Shown in pieces: positions 7,939 to 16,402 of a DNA stretch of 34,328 nucleotides. The notes beneath the pieces are model-generated. The model had not been told where the DNA came from. It worked only from the letters and a program-made list of their open reading frames with translations, and did not search any database. The stretch comes from a virus: positions 1 through 34,328 of IMG/VR virus record IMGVR_UViG_3300046474_000385. One strand, 5' to 3'. A program made the translations under genes and the position numbers. Every line of letters begins with the position of its first letter. Positions within the stretch are counted from its first letter, which is position 1.

Positions 7939-8858
7939 AGGCCGACCAACTCCCGCACGAAGCTCAAGCCTTCCAGCGACCCCACCAGCAGCACGCCTGC
8001 AGACAGCACCCACTCATGACCCGGGGCTTCGCCATCGAGCAGCGATCGGCGCAGCTCGTTGACATCACCAGGACCGATCAGGCGCGCGCGCATGCTGGTG
8101 TCAGCGGATCCGCCGGCCACCAAAGCCTTGAGGTCGTTCAGTTGCTGATCGCGGCCCTGCTGCTGAGCGGCCTTGCGCATGGCCAGCGCGGCCAGATCGC
8201 CCATCGGCGAGCTATCGGCCGCGTAGCTCTCCAGCACCGCCAGTTGGCCGGACATCGATCGCTTCGCGGCCTTGACCAACGTGCAGCGCTCGAGCGGCAG
8301 CGATTGCCAACGCGGCAATGGGCCAGAACTCGGGATCTCCCACTTGTCCGTCTCCAGCGTCGACAGGTGTCCGGCACGACGTTCGGTGCGCACCAGGTCA
8401 GGAATCGGCAGCAAAGCGTTGAAACGCGACAGTGTGCTGGCCAGTTGGTCGTAGTTCGTGCCCAGGAACAACACTGACAGCGCGTACTGTGGCCCGGCCG
8501 GGCGTCCGAAATCAGTGCCGTCGATCAATTTGCTCGCCAATTGCTGCAGCAGATTCGGCGCAGACAGAAAACGCTGGTTGCCGCGTCCCTGGCCAATGCC
8601 GCTCTGGAACGGCGTCACCACCAAGCACGCCGGCGCCTCGCCCATCTGCCCCGCCATCGCGGCACGGCCGGCGGCGATTGCATCTTTTGCGGCGTCACCG
8701 ACCGGCCCCGGGTTGGTACTGGTCAAACCGTCAAGGCTCGCCAAGCGTAACGCGGTGCTGGCCAGCTCACCGCGAGCCAGATCCTTGGCCGCGCCCAATC
8801 CATCCATCCATTGCGTGGCCTGCTCAGGCCAACGCATGGTCACCGGTGCCCAATTCAT
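7935..8858 (-). CDS. Putative virion/baseplate protein
   Basis: 307 aa, mostly helical and Ala/Leu-rich, with no recognised domain. ATG 8858 overlaps the stop of the fibre-assembly gene as ATGA, and its stop overlaps the next start in the same way. It therefore belongs to the baseplate translation-coupled block. The length and the conserved-looking QYALSVLFLGTNYDQLASTLSRFNALLP-type segment fit a structural protein of the tail tip, but this is from context only. Confidence 0.5.
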   Translation of the reverse strand: MNWAPVTMRWPEQATQWMDGLGAAKDLARGELASTALRLASLDGLTSTNPGPVGDAAKDAIAAGRAAMAGQMGEAPACLVVTPFQSGIGQGRGNQRFLSAPNLLQQLASKLIDGTDFGRPAGPQYALSVLFLGTNYDQLASTLSRFNALLPIPDLVRTERRAGHLSTLETDKWEIPSSGPLPRWQSLPLERCTLVKAAKRSMSGQLAVLESYAADSSPMGDLAALAMRKAAQQQGRDQQLNDLKALVAGGSADTSMRARLIGPGDVNELRRSLLDGEAPGHEWVLSAGVLLVGSLEGLSFVRELVGL

Positions 8859-9427
8859 GGCTGCACGCCCTCCCAGCTCACTGCCTCGAGGCCGGCCAGA
8901 TCACCGGCCGCCAGCGCCTGATCCAGCTGCTGTTTCAGTTCGTTGGCCTTCTGCAGCAACTGCAACTTGAACACGGTGAAGTCGTCACTGACCTGGCGTA
9001 GCTGCGCCCGGGTATGAACGCGAAAAGCTTTGGAACCCTGTTCGTCGCTGCACGGATACGCACTGTCGACGTCCAACAACACAACACCGGTCAGATTGAG
9101 CTGATCCTCCAGCTGGCTGCTGTAAACGTATCGAGCGCCCAAGGCAGCCGAGTCAAACCCCGAGGTGATTTCAAGTTCGCACGCCGTATTGATCGCGGCG
9201 AACAGCGCGGTATGACGCTCTACCAGGTGCGCGCCGGCATCGAGCTGCGGCGGGTCAATCAAGATAGGCAAACCGTCAAGATCATGGCCGCGCACTTTCT
9301 GCGGAGCAGGATTGGCGATCACTTGCAAATAGCGCTCGTCGCTAATGGGCTTCGCATCAGCGGGCATCGTGGTGTGAATAGACGACAGGTACGTGGTGCC
9401 GGTGCTTGCACTGTAAAAACGTTGCAT
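8855..9427 (-). CDS. Tail fibre assembly protein (gpG-like)
   Basis: 190 aa from ATG 9427; the ORF continues upstream but runs into the fibre gene. The N-terminus MQRFYSASTGTTYLS...MPADAKPISDERY is the usual fibre-assembly chaperone opening (short beta strand, then PADA..I.D..Y). The C-terminal half is a helical region typical of DUF4376-like proteins (LLQKANELKQQLDQALAAGD). It should help fold and trimerise the fibre encoded immediately upstream, 11 bp away. The pairing of a fibre with its own chaperone is the rule in P2-like phages and the pair is often swapped together. Confidence 0.7.
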   Translation of the reverse strand: MQRFYSASTGTTYLSSIHTTMPADAKPISDERYLQVIANPAPQKVRGHDLDGLPILIDPPQLDAGAHLVERHTALFAAINTACELEITSGFDSAALGARYVYSSQLEDQLNLTGVVLLDVDSAYPCSDEQGSKAFRVHTRAQLRQVSDDFTVFKLQLLQKANELKQQLDQALAAGDLAGLEAVSWEGVQP

Positions 9428-9438
9428 GGTGATGTTCC

Positions 9439-10911
9439 TCAGTGCCCGATCAAAAAGAAAATAACCCCGACGGTGGCCACGTTGCTGGCCACTTCGTTGT
9501 TGTTCATGTAGCCAATCCAATCAATGGCGTTATTTCCCAAGTACGTGTAACTCGTGTCGACAGTGACGTAGCCACCCGAACCCGTCGCCAGATTGATTTT
9601 TGACGCCGCTAGGCAGGCATTTGGAAATGCCATTGGATACGGCGACCGGGAGTAACCAGAACCAAGGTTGTTGCTGTTCGAGGTGTACATCCATTGGATG
9701 ATTGCGCCTCCGAGCCACGTCGGGAACACGATGTAGCCATTGGGTGCCAAGCTGATGGAAAAGCCCAGGCGCAGCTTTTTCGGGGTGATAAATGTTGTGT
9801 CATCGGTCCCCGCATTGGTTTGAGTTTGCGTGGCGACCTTGGCAATACCCTTCACCGTTTCGGTGGCTTGCACCAACTTTCCCACCACGAAATCAATGGC
9901 GAATTTCACCGCTTTGGTGGTCGCCAGAATGACACTGCTGTCCGTCTCCGGATCGTCGCTTTTGGCATTGGGCAGATTCCCCAGCCCGACGTCCTCCTTG
10001 GTGGTCGATCGGGCACGCAGGTGTGCGTAGTCGCCGTTACGAGCGGCAAAGTAAGTCACCAATGGCCCGCCGATCGCCTCGACAGATCGGCGATCGATCA
10101 CGGTGTTGGAATTGGTCAGCTCGGCGAGCGCGACGCAGTAATGACGCACGCCGGCGCTGTCGGTGTAATCGGATTTATCAGCGCCGAACACCACCTGCCA
10201 GCTGGCGACGACGTCGCTCAATTCGCGCTGCAGGGCGACGTCGAGCCAGGCTGTGGTCGGGAATGACGGCGGCACGATGGGCAACACCGCCGAGCGCTCC
10301 AGGCGGATGCCCTCGACGTAAGCGGTACCGGGTTTAACCTGGTAGACGCTGCCGATTTTTTCCACCTGCAGCGAGCTGCCGAAAAAGCACGACCGCCCGA
10401 AGACGTCGCGGTTGCTCAATCGCTCGCGCTCATCGATGCCGGCCAGGCGCACGGTAAAGTCGTGCTGCCAAGTGCTGGCATCGATGGTGATGCCGGTCAG
10501 CGCCTGGGCGCCGTCGAAGGCCACCAGAAAGTTGCGCGTGAGGTTGTTGCCGACCTGCAACGGCGGGATGTTACGGCGCTTGATCTGCAGCGGTACGTAG
10601 GCCACGGCAAATAGCACACCCTCGGCCGTCTCCAGGCCGATCCAGTTGAAATCCCAGTCACCAATGTCAGAGCCGATCTGCGAGCTGTACACGACCTGGT
10701 TGGGATTCACATAGCCGGCGTTGTCGTCCGGGATGTCGTAGACGTGGACGATTTGCTCGGCAGCAGGTTTGGGTGCTGCGCGATCGACCGGGCCATTTGG
10801 GTCAAGCCCTGGAACGTTCGCAAAAATGAACCGCGACACATCAAGTCCGAGTTTTGCGGCGTGTTTCTGCGCAATCAGGCTTTCGCCCGCAAGGGTAATG
10901 CTGGCTCCCAT
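9439..10911 (-). CDS. Tail fibre protein (gpH-like)
   Basis: 490 aa. The N-terminal ~150 residues (MGASITLAGESLIAQKHAAKLGLDVSRFIFANVPGLD, later NQVVYSSQIGSDIGDWDFNWIGL) match the P2 gpH-type baseplate-binding domain (DUF3751 family). The middle holds a fibre repeat with KEDVGLGNLPNAKSDD and TKAVKFAIDFVVGK. The C-terminal ~110 residues are Gly/Ser/Asn-rich and probably form the receptor-binding tip. It follows gpI by 8 bp. The tip is the part expected to vary most between relatives and to set host range. Confidence 0.85.
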   Translation of the reverse strand: MGASITLAGESLIAQKHAAKLGLDVSRFIFANVPGLDPNGPVDRAAPKPAAEQIVHVYDIPDDNAGYVNPNQVVYSSQIGSDIGDWDFNWIGLETAEGVLFAVAYVPLQIKRRNIPPLQVGNNLTRNFLVAFDGAQALTGITIDASTWQHDFTVRLAGIDERERLSNRDVFGRSCFFGSSLQVEKIGSVYQVKPGTAYVEGIRLERSAVLPIVPPSFPTTAWLDVALQRELSDVVASWQVVFGADKSDYTDSAGVRHYCVALAELTNSNTVIDRRSVEAIGGPLVTYFAARNGDYAHLRARSTTKEDVGLGNLPNAKSDDPETDSSVILATTKAVKFAIDFVVGKLVQATETVKGIAKVATQTQTNAGTDDTTFITPKKLRLGFSISLAPNGYIVFPTWLGGAIIQWMYTSNSNNLGSGYSRSPYPMAFPNACLAASKINLATGSGGYVTVDTSYTYLGNNAIDWIGYMNNNEVASNVATVGVIFFLIGH

Positions 10912-10919
10912 GAGGGCTC

Positions 10920-11444
10920 CTAAAGGCTTGCAACCAGCGTTTGCTGGTCATCGTTGAAGTCGACCACGGCGATGCGGAACGGCACCGGGGTAATGGTCAC
11001 AAAGTCATAACGGCGGCACGTGCGCCCGTACTGTTGAATCAGCACACGCAGCAGCTCGGGGTTTTGCGACAGTTGGGTGTCAGAGAAACGCAGCAGCACC
11101 ACGTCCCAATCTCGGTCGGGCATGCGCTCCTCGATCTCGACGTAACCGACACCGAGGCGCTGCAGAATGCGTTTCATGCCGGCGGTGCTGCCGGCGTCCA
11201 CCGCGTTGATAAAGGCGTACTTCACACGCAGGCGGTAAAGGGTCTCGGGTTCACCCTTGAAGCGGGTGATATCGCGCTGCCAGGCCAGCAGATCGAGAAC
11301 AGTCAGGTGGCAGGTATCAGCATCCATCTGCAGCAAGGGCCAGCGCAGCCAGCCCTCGACCTTTTCCCACCAGCCCTGGGCAGCGTCCTTGAGCTTGGTC
11401 AGCTCTGTACCGGCCAGCCAGAATTTCAGATCGAGCTTAATCAT
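10920..11444 (-). CDS. Tail protein I (baseplate wedge, gpI)
   Basis: 174 aa, close to the usual length of P2 gpI. It has the typical LLAWQRDITRFKGEPETLYRLRVKYAFINAVDAGS, which in gpI-like wedge proteins follows the N-terminal helix and precedes the mixed fold (GYVEIEERMPDRDWDVVLLRF). It forms the baseplate wedge with gpJ. The start overlaps the end of gpJ by 8 bp. Confidence 0.85.
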   Translation of the reverse strand: MIKLDLKFWLAGTELTKLKDAAQGWWEKVEGWLRWPLLQMDADTCHLTVLDLLAWQRDITRFKGEPETLYRLRVKYAFINAVDAGSTAGMKRILQRLGVGYVEIEERMPDRDWDVVLLRFSDTQLSQNPELLRVLIQQYGRTCRRYDFVTITPVPFRIAVVDFNDDQQTLVASL

Positions 11445-12612
11445 TGCTCAGCACCTGCAGGCTCTGAATCCGGGGGATGTTCAGCTCCGAGAGGATGTCG
11501 TCGTTGTCGAAGTGCAGCGACTCGATGCCGGGGAACTGCTGGTGCAACTCTTCACCCAAGCGGCTGAAGGAAAAGCGCGACTGTGGATAAGTCAGCGTCG
11601 GCTGGTAGTCGCCCGTCGTGCTCTCACGAAAGGCTGCACGGATAAACAAGGCCGTTTCGTCCTGCAGGGTTTGACGCTGGGCAGCGGTCAAGGTCGAGCG
11701 CGGCCAGAGCGTCACGCGCAGGTCGTGCTGGGTTTCGGGCATGACCATCACCAGCAGGTCGTCGCCGTGACCATGGTTGCCCTGGTCGCGGATATGGGCG
11801 TTGATTTGCGCCAGGTACGTTGCCGCCGGCACGTCCGCATCGAACAACACGAAGGCATTGGCACTGCCAGGTCCACGCGGGGCGCCGTGTTCGAAATACA
11901 CGCCGTCCGGACGCACGCCCGGGAAGGCGGAAATCATCGCCCGGTACACCGCGTCGGTGTGCCACTGGTTCACTGCCGAGAATTGGTTGCGCACCCGCAG
12001 ACGCAGCTCGTCGTTGGGCTCCCGATCGGCCCCGGGCGTGGTCAACCAGCCGTCCGCGTTGGCGACCTGGGCAATGCCGGGAATCGGTACCGGCAACACG
12101 GCGTAGTAACCAGGCGCCAAGTTGAAACCACTACCGACGTCGACCGCTTCAACCGGTACCAGCGACTGCATCACGCCATCGGTAAAGGTCCCGATCGCTG
12201 TGGTCACGAGTTGGTAAACGTGGCCATTGATCGCGGCCGACTGCACGACCGTGCCCTTTGCGACCTCGAGGGCGCCGCCGGGGGCCACGCGGGTGAACAG
12301 CAGAAAACCTGTGGCCTTGGTTGCGCCCTTGCGTTCAACGTTCACGCCCCAGGCCAGCATGTCGAGCCAGGCATCCACGGCGGTTTTGACGAAGAAGTTC
12401 GGCAGTACGGTGCTGATCAAAAAGTCCAGAATCCACATCACCGGCTTGGTCACCAACGCGGTGACCACCCGCCAGAACGGCGACCAGGTGCTGGTGTTGC
12501 TCAGTTTGCTGCCCTGGGCGATCACTTCGGCTTCCCACGCCTGGCGCAGGCCGGCCTCAGTGGTCGGAATGCCGGCATCGGACAGGGCCTGTTTGAAATC
12601 CACGTCACTCAC
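11437..12612 (-). CDS. Baseplate J family protein
   Basis: 391 aa. It belongs to the gpJ/Mu gp47 family of baseplate wedge proteins: central LLFTRVAPGGALEVAKGTVVQS, GSGFNLAPGYYAVLPVPIPGIAQVANADGW, and REPNDELRLRVRNQFSA are the hallmark segments. About 80 residues longer than P2 gpJ, with an added N-terminal helical region. ATG 12612 overlaps the stop of the W-like gene (ATGA). Confidence 0.88.
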   Translation of the reverse strand: MSDVDFKQALSDAGIPTTEAGLRQAWEAEVIAQGSKLSNTSTWSPFWRVVTALVTKPVMWILDFLISTVLPNFFVKTAVDAWLDMLAWGVNVERKGATKATGFLLFTRVAPGGALEVAKGTVVQSAAINGHVYQLVTTAIGTFTDGVMQSLVPVEAVDVGSGFNLAPGYYAVLPVPIPGIAQVANADGWLTTPGADREPNDELRLRVRNQFSAVNQWHTDAVYRAMISAFPGVRPDGVYFEHGAPRGPGSANAFVLFDADVPAATYLAQINAHIRDQGNHGHGDDLLVMVMPETQHDLRVTLWPRSTLTAAQRQTLQDETALFIRAAFRESTTGDYQPTLTYPQSRFSFSRLGEELHQQFPGIESLHFDNDDILSELNIPRIQSLQVLSND

Positions 12613-12926
12613 AACATCACCTCGATACTGCCGAATTTCAGGGTTGTGGCCGTCACCAGGAACTGCCCAGGCTCAAGCTGGGTAATCAGTGCCGTACCCG
12701 GTACGAGGCGTTCGTCCGCCTCGACCAGCAGCTCCAGTTGCTGAATGCAGTCGCGCTGTTTCAGGCGGTTGCGCTCGGCCACCAACGTCACCAGCAGGCC
12801 GCTATCGCGGATCATGTGAGCGATGTCCTGAGCGATGCTGGCCCGGTCATCGATCAGCTCGGGCTGGCGGGACGGATCGAGCACCAGGTCGTTGTCATGG
12901 ATCAGCAGGTCGATGTATTCGCTCAT
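12609..12926 (-). CDS. DUF2590 family baseplate protein (gpW/gp25-like)
   Basis: 105 aa. MSEYIDLLIHDNDLVLDPSRQP, then RASIAQDIAHMIRDSGLL and RLVPGTALI, match my memory of DUF2590, a small family of Mu/P2/HP1-type phages with a gp25/lysozyme-like wedge fold. It sits directly before gpJ as P2 W does. Start and stop both overlap neighbours as ATGA. Confidence 0.75.
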   Translation of the reverse strand: MSEYIDLLIHDNDLVLDPSRQPELIDDRASIAQDIAHMIRDSGLLVTLVAERNRLKQRDCIQQLELLVEADERLVPGTALITQLEPGQFLVTATTLKFGSIEVML

Positions 12927-14908
12927 CCCGGTACCGCCATGTTCACCATGTTTTCCATCTCCAGCTGAGTCATAGGCTTGCTGTTGTGGATCTCGACTTT
13001 CTCCACGTGCATGCCTTTGTTCTGGCTGCTGTTGTTGTTCTGAATGCTGGTCAGCAGGCCACCCGGCGGCACTACGTTAGGTCGCGCTGGCGACAGGCTT
13101 GGAATGGCTGCGTTGATGGTCTGCTGGGCTTTTTGCGCAGCTGCAGAGGCATCCACGTTGTTGACGCCAATGTCGGTACCGGGCACTTCAGGCATGGCGC
13201 CGAACTTGGTCTTGATGTCGACGCCGGGGATCTTGTTCAGCATCTCGATCAGGCTGTTGATCGACTTGTGAAAGATCGCGACGATGCCGTCCCAAGCGGC
13301 CTTGGCCATGCCACTCCAGCCGCCCATGGACGTGAACCAGTCAGAGAGTGCTTGGAGCTGCGCGCTGACCCACTTGAACGCCTCGGTGTTCATCAGCGCA
13401 GACGTCCAGTCATCCCAGTAGTAAATGGCGACGGCGACCAGCGCGATCAGAGCGGCGATCCCCATCACGACTACGCCGATAGGGTTGGCCGTCAGAGCAA
13501 CGTTGACCAGCCAGATCGCGCCCTGCCACAGCAGCATGGCGGCGCGAATGATCCCCATCGTGGTGTAGAGAATCGTCAGGCCCGCGACATACAGCGCGAT
13601 CACTGCCACCTGCAGGACGAAGCCGGCCACGGCGCGCAGATTGAGCAGCTGCACCACTTTCCAGACCGTCACCATGGCCATCCACGCCATCCGGCCGGCA
13701 CCGACGGCAAACGTCAGCAGGGACATGGCGGCGATGAGCGCCAGGATCGTCAACGAGACGATGCCGATCACCCGCGTGATGTTGGGGAACATCTGAGTCC
13801 AGCGCGTCATGGTTCCGGCAATGCCGGACAGCTTGGCCATCAGCGGCGTCAGGATGGGGATCAATGCCTGGCCGAAGGCGATGCGCAGCGCTTCGACCGC
13901 TGCCGCAAATTGTTGCCACGGGTCGACCATGGCTTTGGCCATGGTCTCGGCGTCCTCGAGGCCGCGCACCTTGCCCAACTTATCCATGCCGTTGCGCAGC
14001 CTATCGGTGTCCTTGGCCAGGGACGTGATCACCTGCGCACCCTCCCCGCCGAACGCCTCCATCAGTTTGGTGTTGGCCGACGCGCTGGTCAGGTCGCCCA
14101 GTTTGCCCTGCAGCTTTTCCATGATCTGCAGCATGGGCAACGCCTTTCCGTTGGAGTCCGTGAACTTCATCCCCATCTTTTCGGAGGCGGCGCCCAGGTT
14201 CTCGAAGAACGCCTTGTAACGGCCGCCGGCATCGCCGCCTTCCATGGTGCTGCTCAGCGAGCCGATCACCGCAAACTGCTCGGCGATGTCCACGCCGGCG
14301 GCGGTGGCGATCGAGCCCACTTCCTTGAACGCGTCCTTGAGTTGGGCACCGTCGGTTCGGAACAGTTGAACCGCGAGGGCCGTCTGCCCGCCCAGCTTTT
14401 CAACCCATTCGCCCTTGCCCATGGCGTCCGCCTGGCCCTTGAACAGGTTGTACATGGTGCCCACATAGGCGCCCATCGTTTCGGCGTCGGACTTGGTGGC
14501 CTTGGCCAACAGGTTGCTGGTGTTGGTGAAGGTGGCTAACTGGTTGCCGGTCAGGCCCTTGATAGCGCCCTCGATGGTGTACGCCGAGGCGACGAAATCC
14601 CGGGCGTTCTCGCCATAGGCCACCGAGAACTCCAGAGATTTTTGATTCAGCGCCGTGAGCGCGTCCTCAGCCACGCCCAAGGATTTGACCTCGCCCAGGG
14701 CGCGGTTCATTTCCAGCGCAGGTTGCAGCGATTCGTTGATACCGACGAAAGCGCCCGTCACACCGGCCAAGCCCATGCCCATCGTTTTGATGTTCTTTTC
14801 GCTTTGCTCGGCAAGGTCGGAAAAACCCGTTTTCACCTTGCCCAACGGTGCAGTGACCTTGTCGGTCAGGGCCAGGATGAAGTCCAGGCGGGCGCTACGG
14901 TCGGCCAT
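12923..14908 (-). CDS. Tail tape measure protein (TP901 family)
   Basis: 661 aa. The N-terminal third has the TP901 core (LDFILALTDKVTAPLGKVKTG, then ARDFVASAYTIEGAIKGL). The middle (about residues 375-515) has several strongly hydrophobic segments, and the C-terminal part is rich in Asn/Pro. It sets tail length and is threaded through the tube. P2 gpT is about 815 aa for a 135-nm tail, so by proportion this tail should be near 105-110 nm (inference). ATG 14908 follows the frameshifted chaperone stop by 7 bp, with AGGACAC as ribosome site. Confidence 0.92.
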   Translation of the reverse strand: MADRSARLDFILALTDKVTAPLGKVKTGFSDLAEQSEKNIKTMGMGLAGVTGAFVGINESLQPALEMNRALGEVKSLGVAEDALTALNQKSLEFSVAYGENARDFVASAYTIEGAIKGLTGNQLATFTNTSNLLAKATKSDAETMGAYVGTMYNLFKGQADAMGKGEWVEKLGGQTALAVQLFRTDGAQLKDAFKEVGSIATAAGVDIAEQFAVIGSLSSTMEGGDAGGRYKAFFENLGAASEKMGMKFTDSNGKALPMLQIMEKLQGKLGDLTSASANTKLMEAFGGEGAQVITSLAKDTDRLRNGMDKLGKVRGLEDAETMAKAMVDPWQQFAAAVEALRIAFGQALIPILTPLMAKLSGIAGTMTRWTQMFPNITRVIGIVSLTILALIAAMSLLTFAVGAGRMAWMAMVTVWKVVQLLNLRAVAGFVLQVAVIALYVAGLTILYTTMGIIRAAMLLWQGAIWLVNVALTANPIGVVVMGIAALIALVAVAIYYWDDWTSALMNTEAFKWVSAQLQALSDWFTSMGGWSGMAKAAWDGIVAIFHKSINSLIEMLNKIPGVDIKTKFGAMPEVPGTDIGVNNVDASAAAQKAQQTINAAIPSLSPARPNVVPPGGLLTSIQNNNSSQNKGMHVEKVEIHNSKPMTQLEMENMVNMAVPG

Positions 14909-14915
14909 GTGTGTC

Positions 14916-15379
14916 CTATCCGTTCAGCGCGTGGGCGATGCCGTTGGCTACAGCAAATTCCATGCGCTTCCAGTGTTCGTCTTCCAGCCACTTGGCCGTG
15001 CCCATGTTCTCGATGGTGGGCTCGGCGCCAGGCAGCCAACGGTTGGTCAGGGCCATCAGTTGGCCCAGCCCGTCCTCGGTCAGGCGGTCAGCGTGCTCAA
15101 GGGCTTTTTTACGATGATCCCGATGTCAGGGGCGTACTCCTCGAGCAGCGCGCCGGCGATCTGCATGGTGTTAACCGGGTTAACCATCAGCTCGCGCAGA
15201 TCAGCCTTCTGCGCCGGCAGCACGGTAGTGCTCAGCAAGTTGAAGGACGGCGCGACCTTGTTGTTGGCGGTCATGGCGTTGAAGTACTTGGTCACGTCCT
15301 GGGGCGTCAGGTTGAAGGCGAATTCTTTCTCGCCGATTTCCAGGGTAATTTCGCGGGATTGGATCTGGCTCATATTCAT
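14916..15379 (-). CDS. Tail assembly chaperone, -1 frameshift product (gpE+E'-like)
   Basis: If ribosomes slip -1 at the heptamer (15104-15110), 92 codons of the chaperone fuse to 62 codons of the -1 frame and make a 154-aa protein ending at TAG 14916-14918. The added part (LTEDGLGQLMALTNRW... EDEHWKRMEFAVANGIAHAL) is a natural, helical, Trp-containing sequence and fills the whole gap to the tape measure, so it is surely coded. No independent start serves it. Lambda G/GT and P2 E/E' use the same device. Confidence 0.85.
15080..15379 (-). CDS. Tail assembly chaperone, zero-frame product (gpE-like)
   Basis: 99 aa. It starts MNMSQIQSREITLEIGEKEFAFNLTPQDVTKYFNAM and resembles putative tail assembly chaperones (Phage_TAC type) that coat the tape measure before tube polymerisation. 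The gene sits immediately before the tape measure, as gpE does in P2. The zero-frame stop is 24 nt after a slippery heptamer; the frame-shifted product is listed separately. Confidence 0.8.
   Translation of the reverse strand: MNMSQIQSREITLEIGEKEFAFNLTPQDVTKYFNAMTANNKVAPSFNLLSTTVLPAQKADLRELMVNPVNTMQIAGALLEEYAPDIGIIVKKPLSTLTA
15104..15110 (-). other. Programmed -1 ribosomal frameshift site
   Basis: A AAA AAG in the right phase: zero-frame codons are GTA AAA AAG, so X XXY YYZ is satisfied. This heptamer is among the most slippery known in Escherichia coli. The downstream -1 frame is open for 62 codons. Confidence 0.85.
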
Positions 15380-15416
15380 GTCCGTTTTGGTGGTTGGGTT
15401 AAAGGGGTGATTCGGG

Positions 15417-15869
15417 TCAGCGCAGGCACACCTGGCTGACGTAGTCCTGCAGGCCCAGGATCATTTGCTTGCTGAGGGCAAGCTGATCTCTGAGGGTGAA
15501 ATAATCCGGTCGAGCGTCTGCTGCGAGTTCGGCGGTGCTTGCATCAGCCACGCCGCCGGCGCCGGTGGCGTTTGACGGGGTGCTGCAGGTGGCTTTGACG
15601 CGCAGCCGCTGACGGCCATCGGCAACGTCAAGGCGCAAAGCATCGATTTCAGTGCGTGCATCGTTCAGTTCCTGGGTACGGTTACGGTCGATCGCGTCTC
15701 GGGCGGCGATCATTTCGCCGCTGATTCGGGCCGCTTCACGCAGGCCGCTGGCTTCGTACTGGGCGGCATCTCGCTCTGCCCGTGCGCTATCACGCTGCCC
15801 TTGCAGGATGTCGAATCCGATGTAGGCCAGCAGGCACACCAACAGCGGAAACAGGATCTCGCGCAGCAT
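15417..15869 (-). CDS. Rz-like inner-membrane spanin
   Basis: 150 aa from ATG 15869, which overlaps the endolysin stop by one base (TGATG). One N-terminal membrane anchor (LREILFPLLVCLLAYIGFDIL) is followed by a long charged coiled coil (SARAERDAAQYEASGLREAA..., RNRTQELNDARTEIDALRLDV), the standard i-spanin layout. It spans the periplasm and, with Rz1, fuses the membranes at lysis. The Rz1 gene is embedded in its 3' half in another frame. Confidence 0.88.
   Translation of the reverse strand: MLREILFPLLVCLLAYIGFDILQGQRDSARAERDAAQYEASGLREAARISGEMIAARDAIDRNRTQELNDARTEIDALRLDVADGRQRLRVKATCSTPSNATGAGGVADASTAELAADARPDYFTLRDQLALSKQMILGLQDYVSQVCLR
15461..15661 (-). CDS. Rz1-like outer-membrane spanin lipoprotein (nested in Rz)
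   Basis: 66 aa in a different frame inside the Rz gene. Signal peptide MHALKSMLCALTLPMAVSGC with a lipobox (AVSG-Cys20), so it should be lipidated. The mature part is short and Pro-rich (PPAAPRQTPPAPAA), as in Rz1 proteins. The fully embedded arrangement is that of lambda Rz/Rz1, and the features together leave little doubt. Confidence 0.88.
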   Translation of the reverse strand: MHALKSMLCALTLPMAVSGCASKPPAAPRQTPPAPAAWLMQAPPNSQQTLDRIISPSEISLPSASK

Positions 15870-16402
15870 CACAAACCCTCCGCGCACATGGCCGCTTCGG
15901 CTCGCCGGCGAGCGTGCAGCCCAGGCACAAACTGCTTGCGGCCTTGGGCATCGGTGACCGATGACCACACCGGTGTTTTGCCATCCGGCGCCCAGGCCAA
16001 CGCCTTGCAACCCTCGGCAATACGGCCGGCATTGATCAGGCCGACGGCTCGACTGGCGCAGGTACTGGGCACACCGAAGTTGTGGCCATGGCTGCTCAGG
16101 GCGTCGAAAGTCTTCTGGCCGATCGCCTGATTGCTCAGGCAGTCCGCCAGAGCCAACTGGCCTTTCTCGACCACCAGTTGCTCCACCTCGGAACAGCGTG
16201 CCGGCGACCAGTAGTCACCAACGATCAGCGGATACGGACTGGTGTAACGAGTGATGCCCTTGCACACCGTAGGCAGACCACGGGCCAACTTATCGGCGTA
16301 CACGACGTTCTGACCGTTGCCTTCCCACTTGCCCAGGAACGCGAGCAAAGGCGCGCTGGCCAGCACGATGACGCCGGTGGCGATCTTGTTGCGCAGGCTC
16401 AT
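15869..16402 (-). CDS. SAR-type endolysin (lysozyme, GH24)
   Basis: 177 aa. It cleaves peptidoglycan glycan strands. The N-terminus (RNKIATGVIVLASAPLLAFL) is a weakly hydrophobic signal-arrest-release segment rather than a cleaved signal, as in P1 Lyz and phage 21 R. The catalytic region follows directly: Glu27 in KWEG, Asp37 in YADKL, Thr45 in LPTVCKGIT, with the Cys47 that SAR enzymes use for disulfide control. The C-terminal part (FDALSSHGHNFGV, INAGRIAEGC) fits the family. ATGA overlap with the upstream gene. Confidence 0.92.
   Translation of the reverse strand: MSLRNKIATGVIVLASAPLLAFLGKWEGNGQNVVYADKLARGLPTVCKGITRYTSPYPLIVGDYWSPARCSEVEQLVVEKGQLALADCLSNQAIGQKTFDALSSHGHNFGVPSTCASRAVGLINAGRIAEGCKALAWAPDGKTPVWSSVTDAQGRKQFVPGLHARRRAEAAMCAEGL

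Noticed and set aside
9427-9439. Invertible fibre cassette
   Set aside because: No repeated crossover sites, alternative fibre end or invertase near the fibre genes.
12689-14539. 616-codon plus-strand frame opposite the tape measure
   Set aside because: His/Arg/Gly-rich antisense shadow of a real gene, with no promoter or ribosome site.
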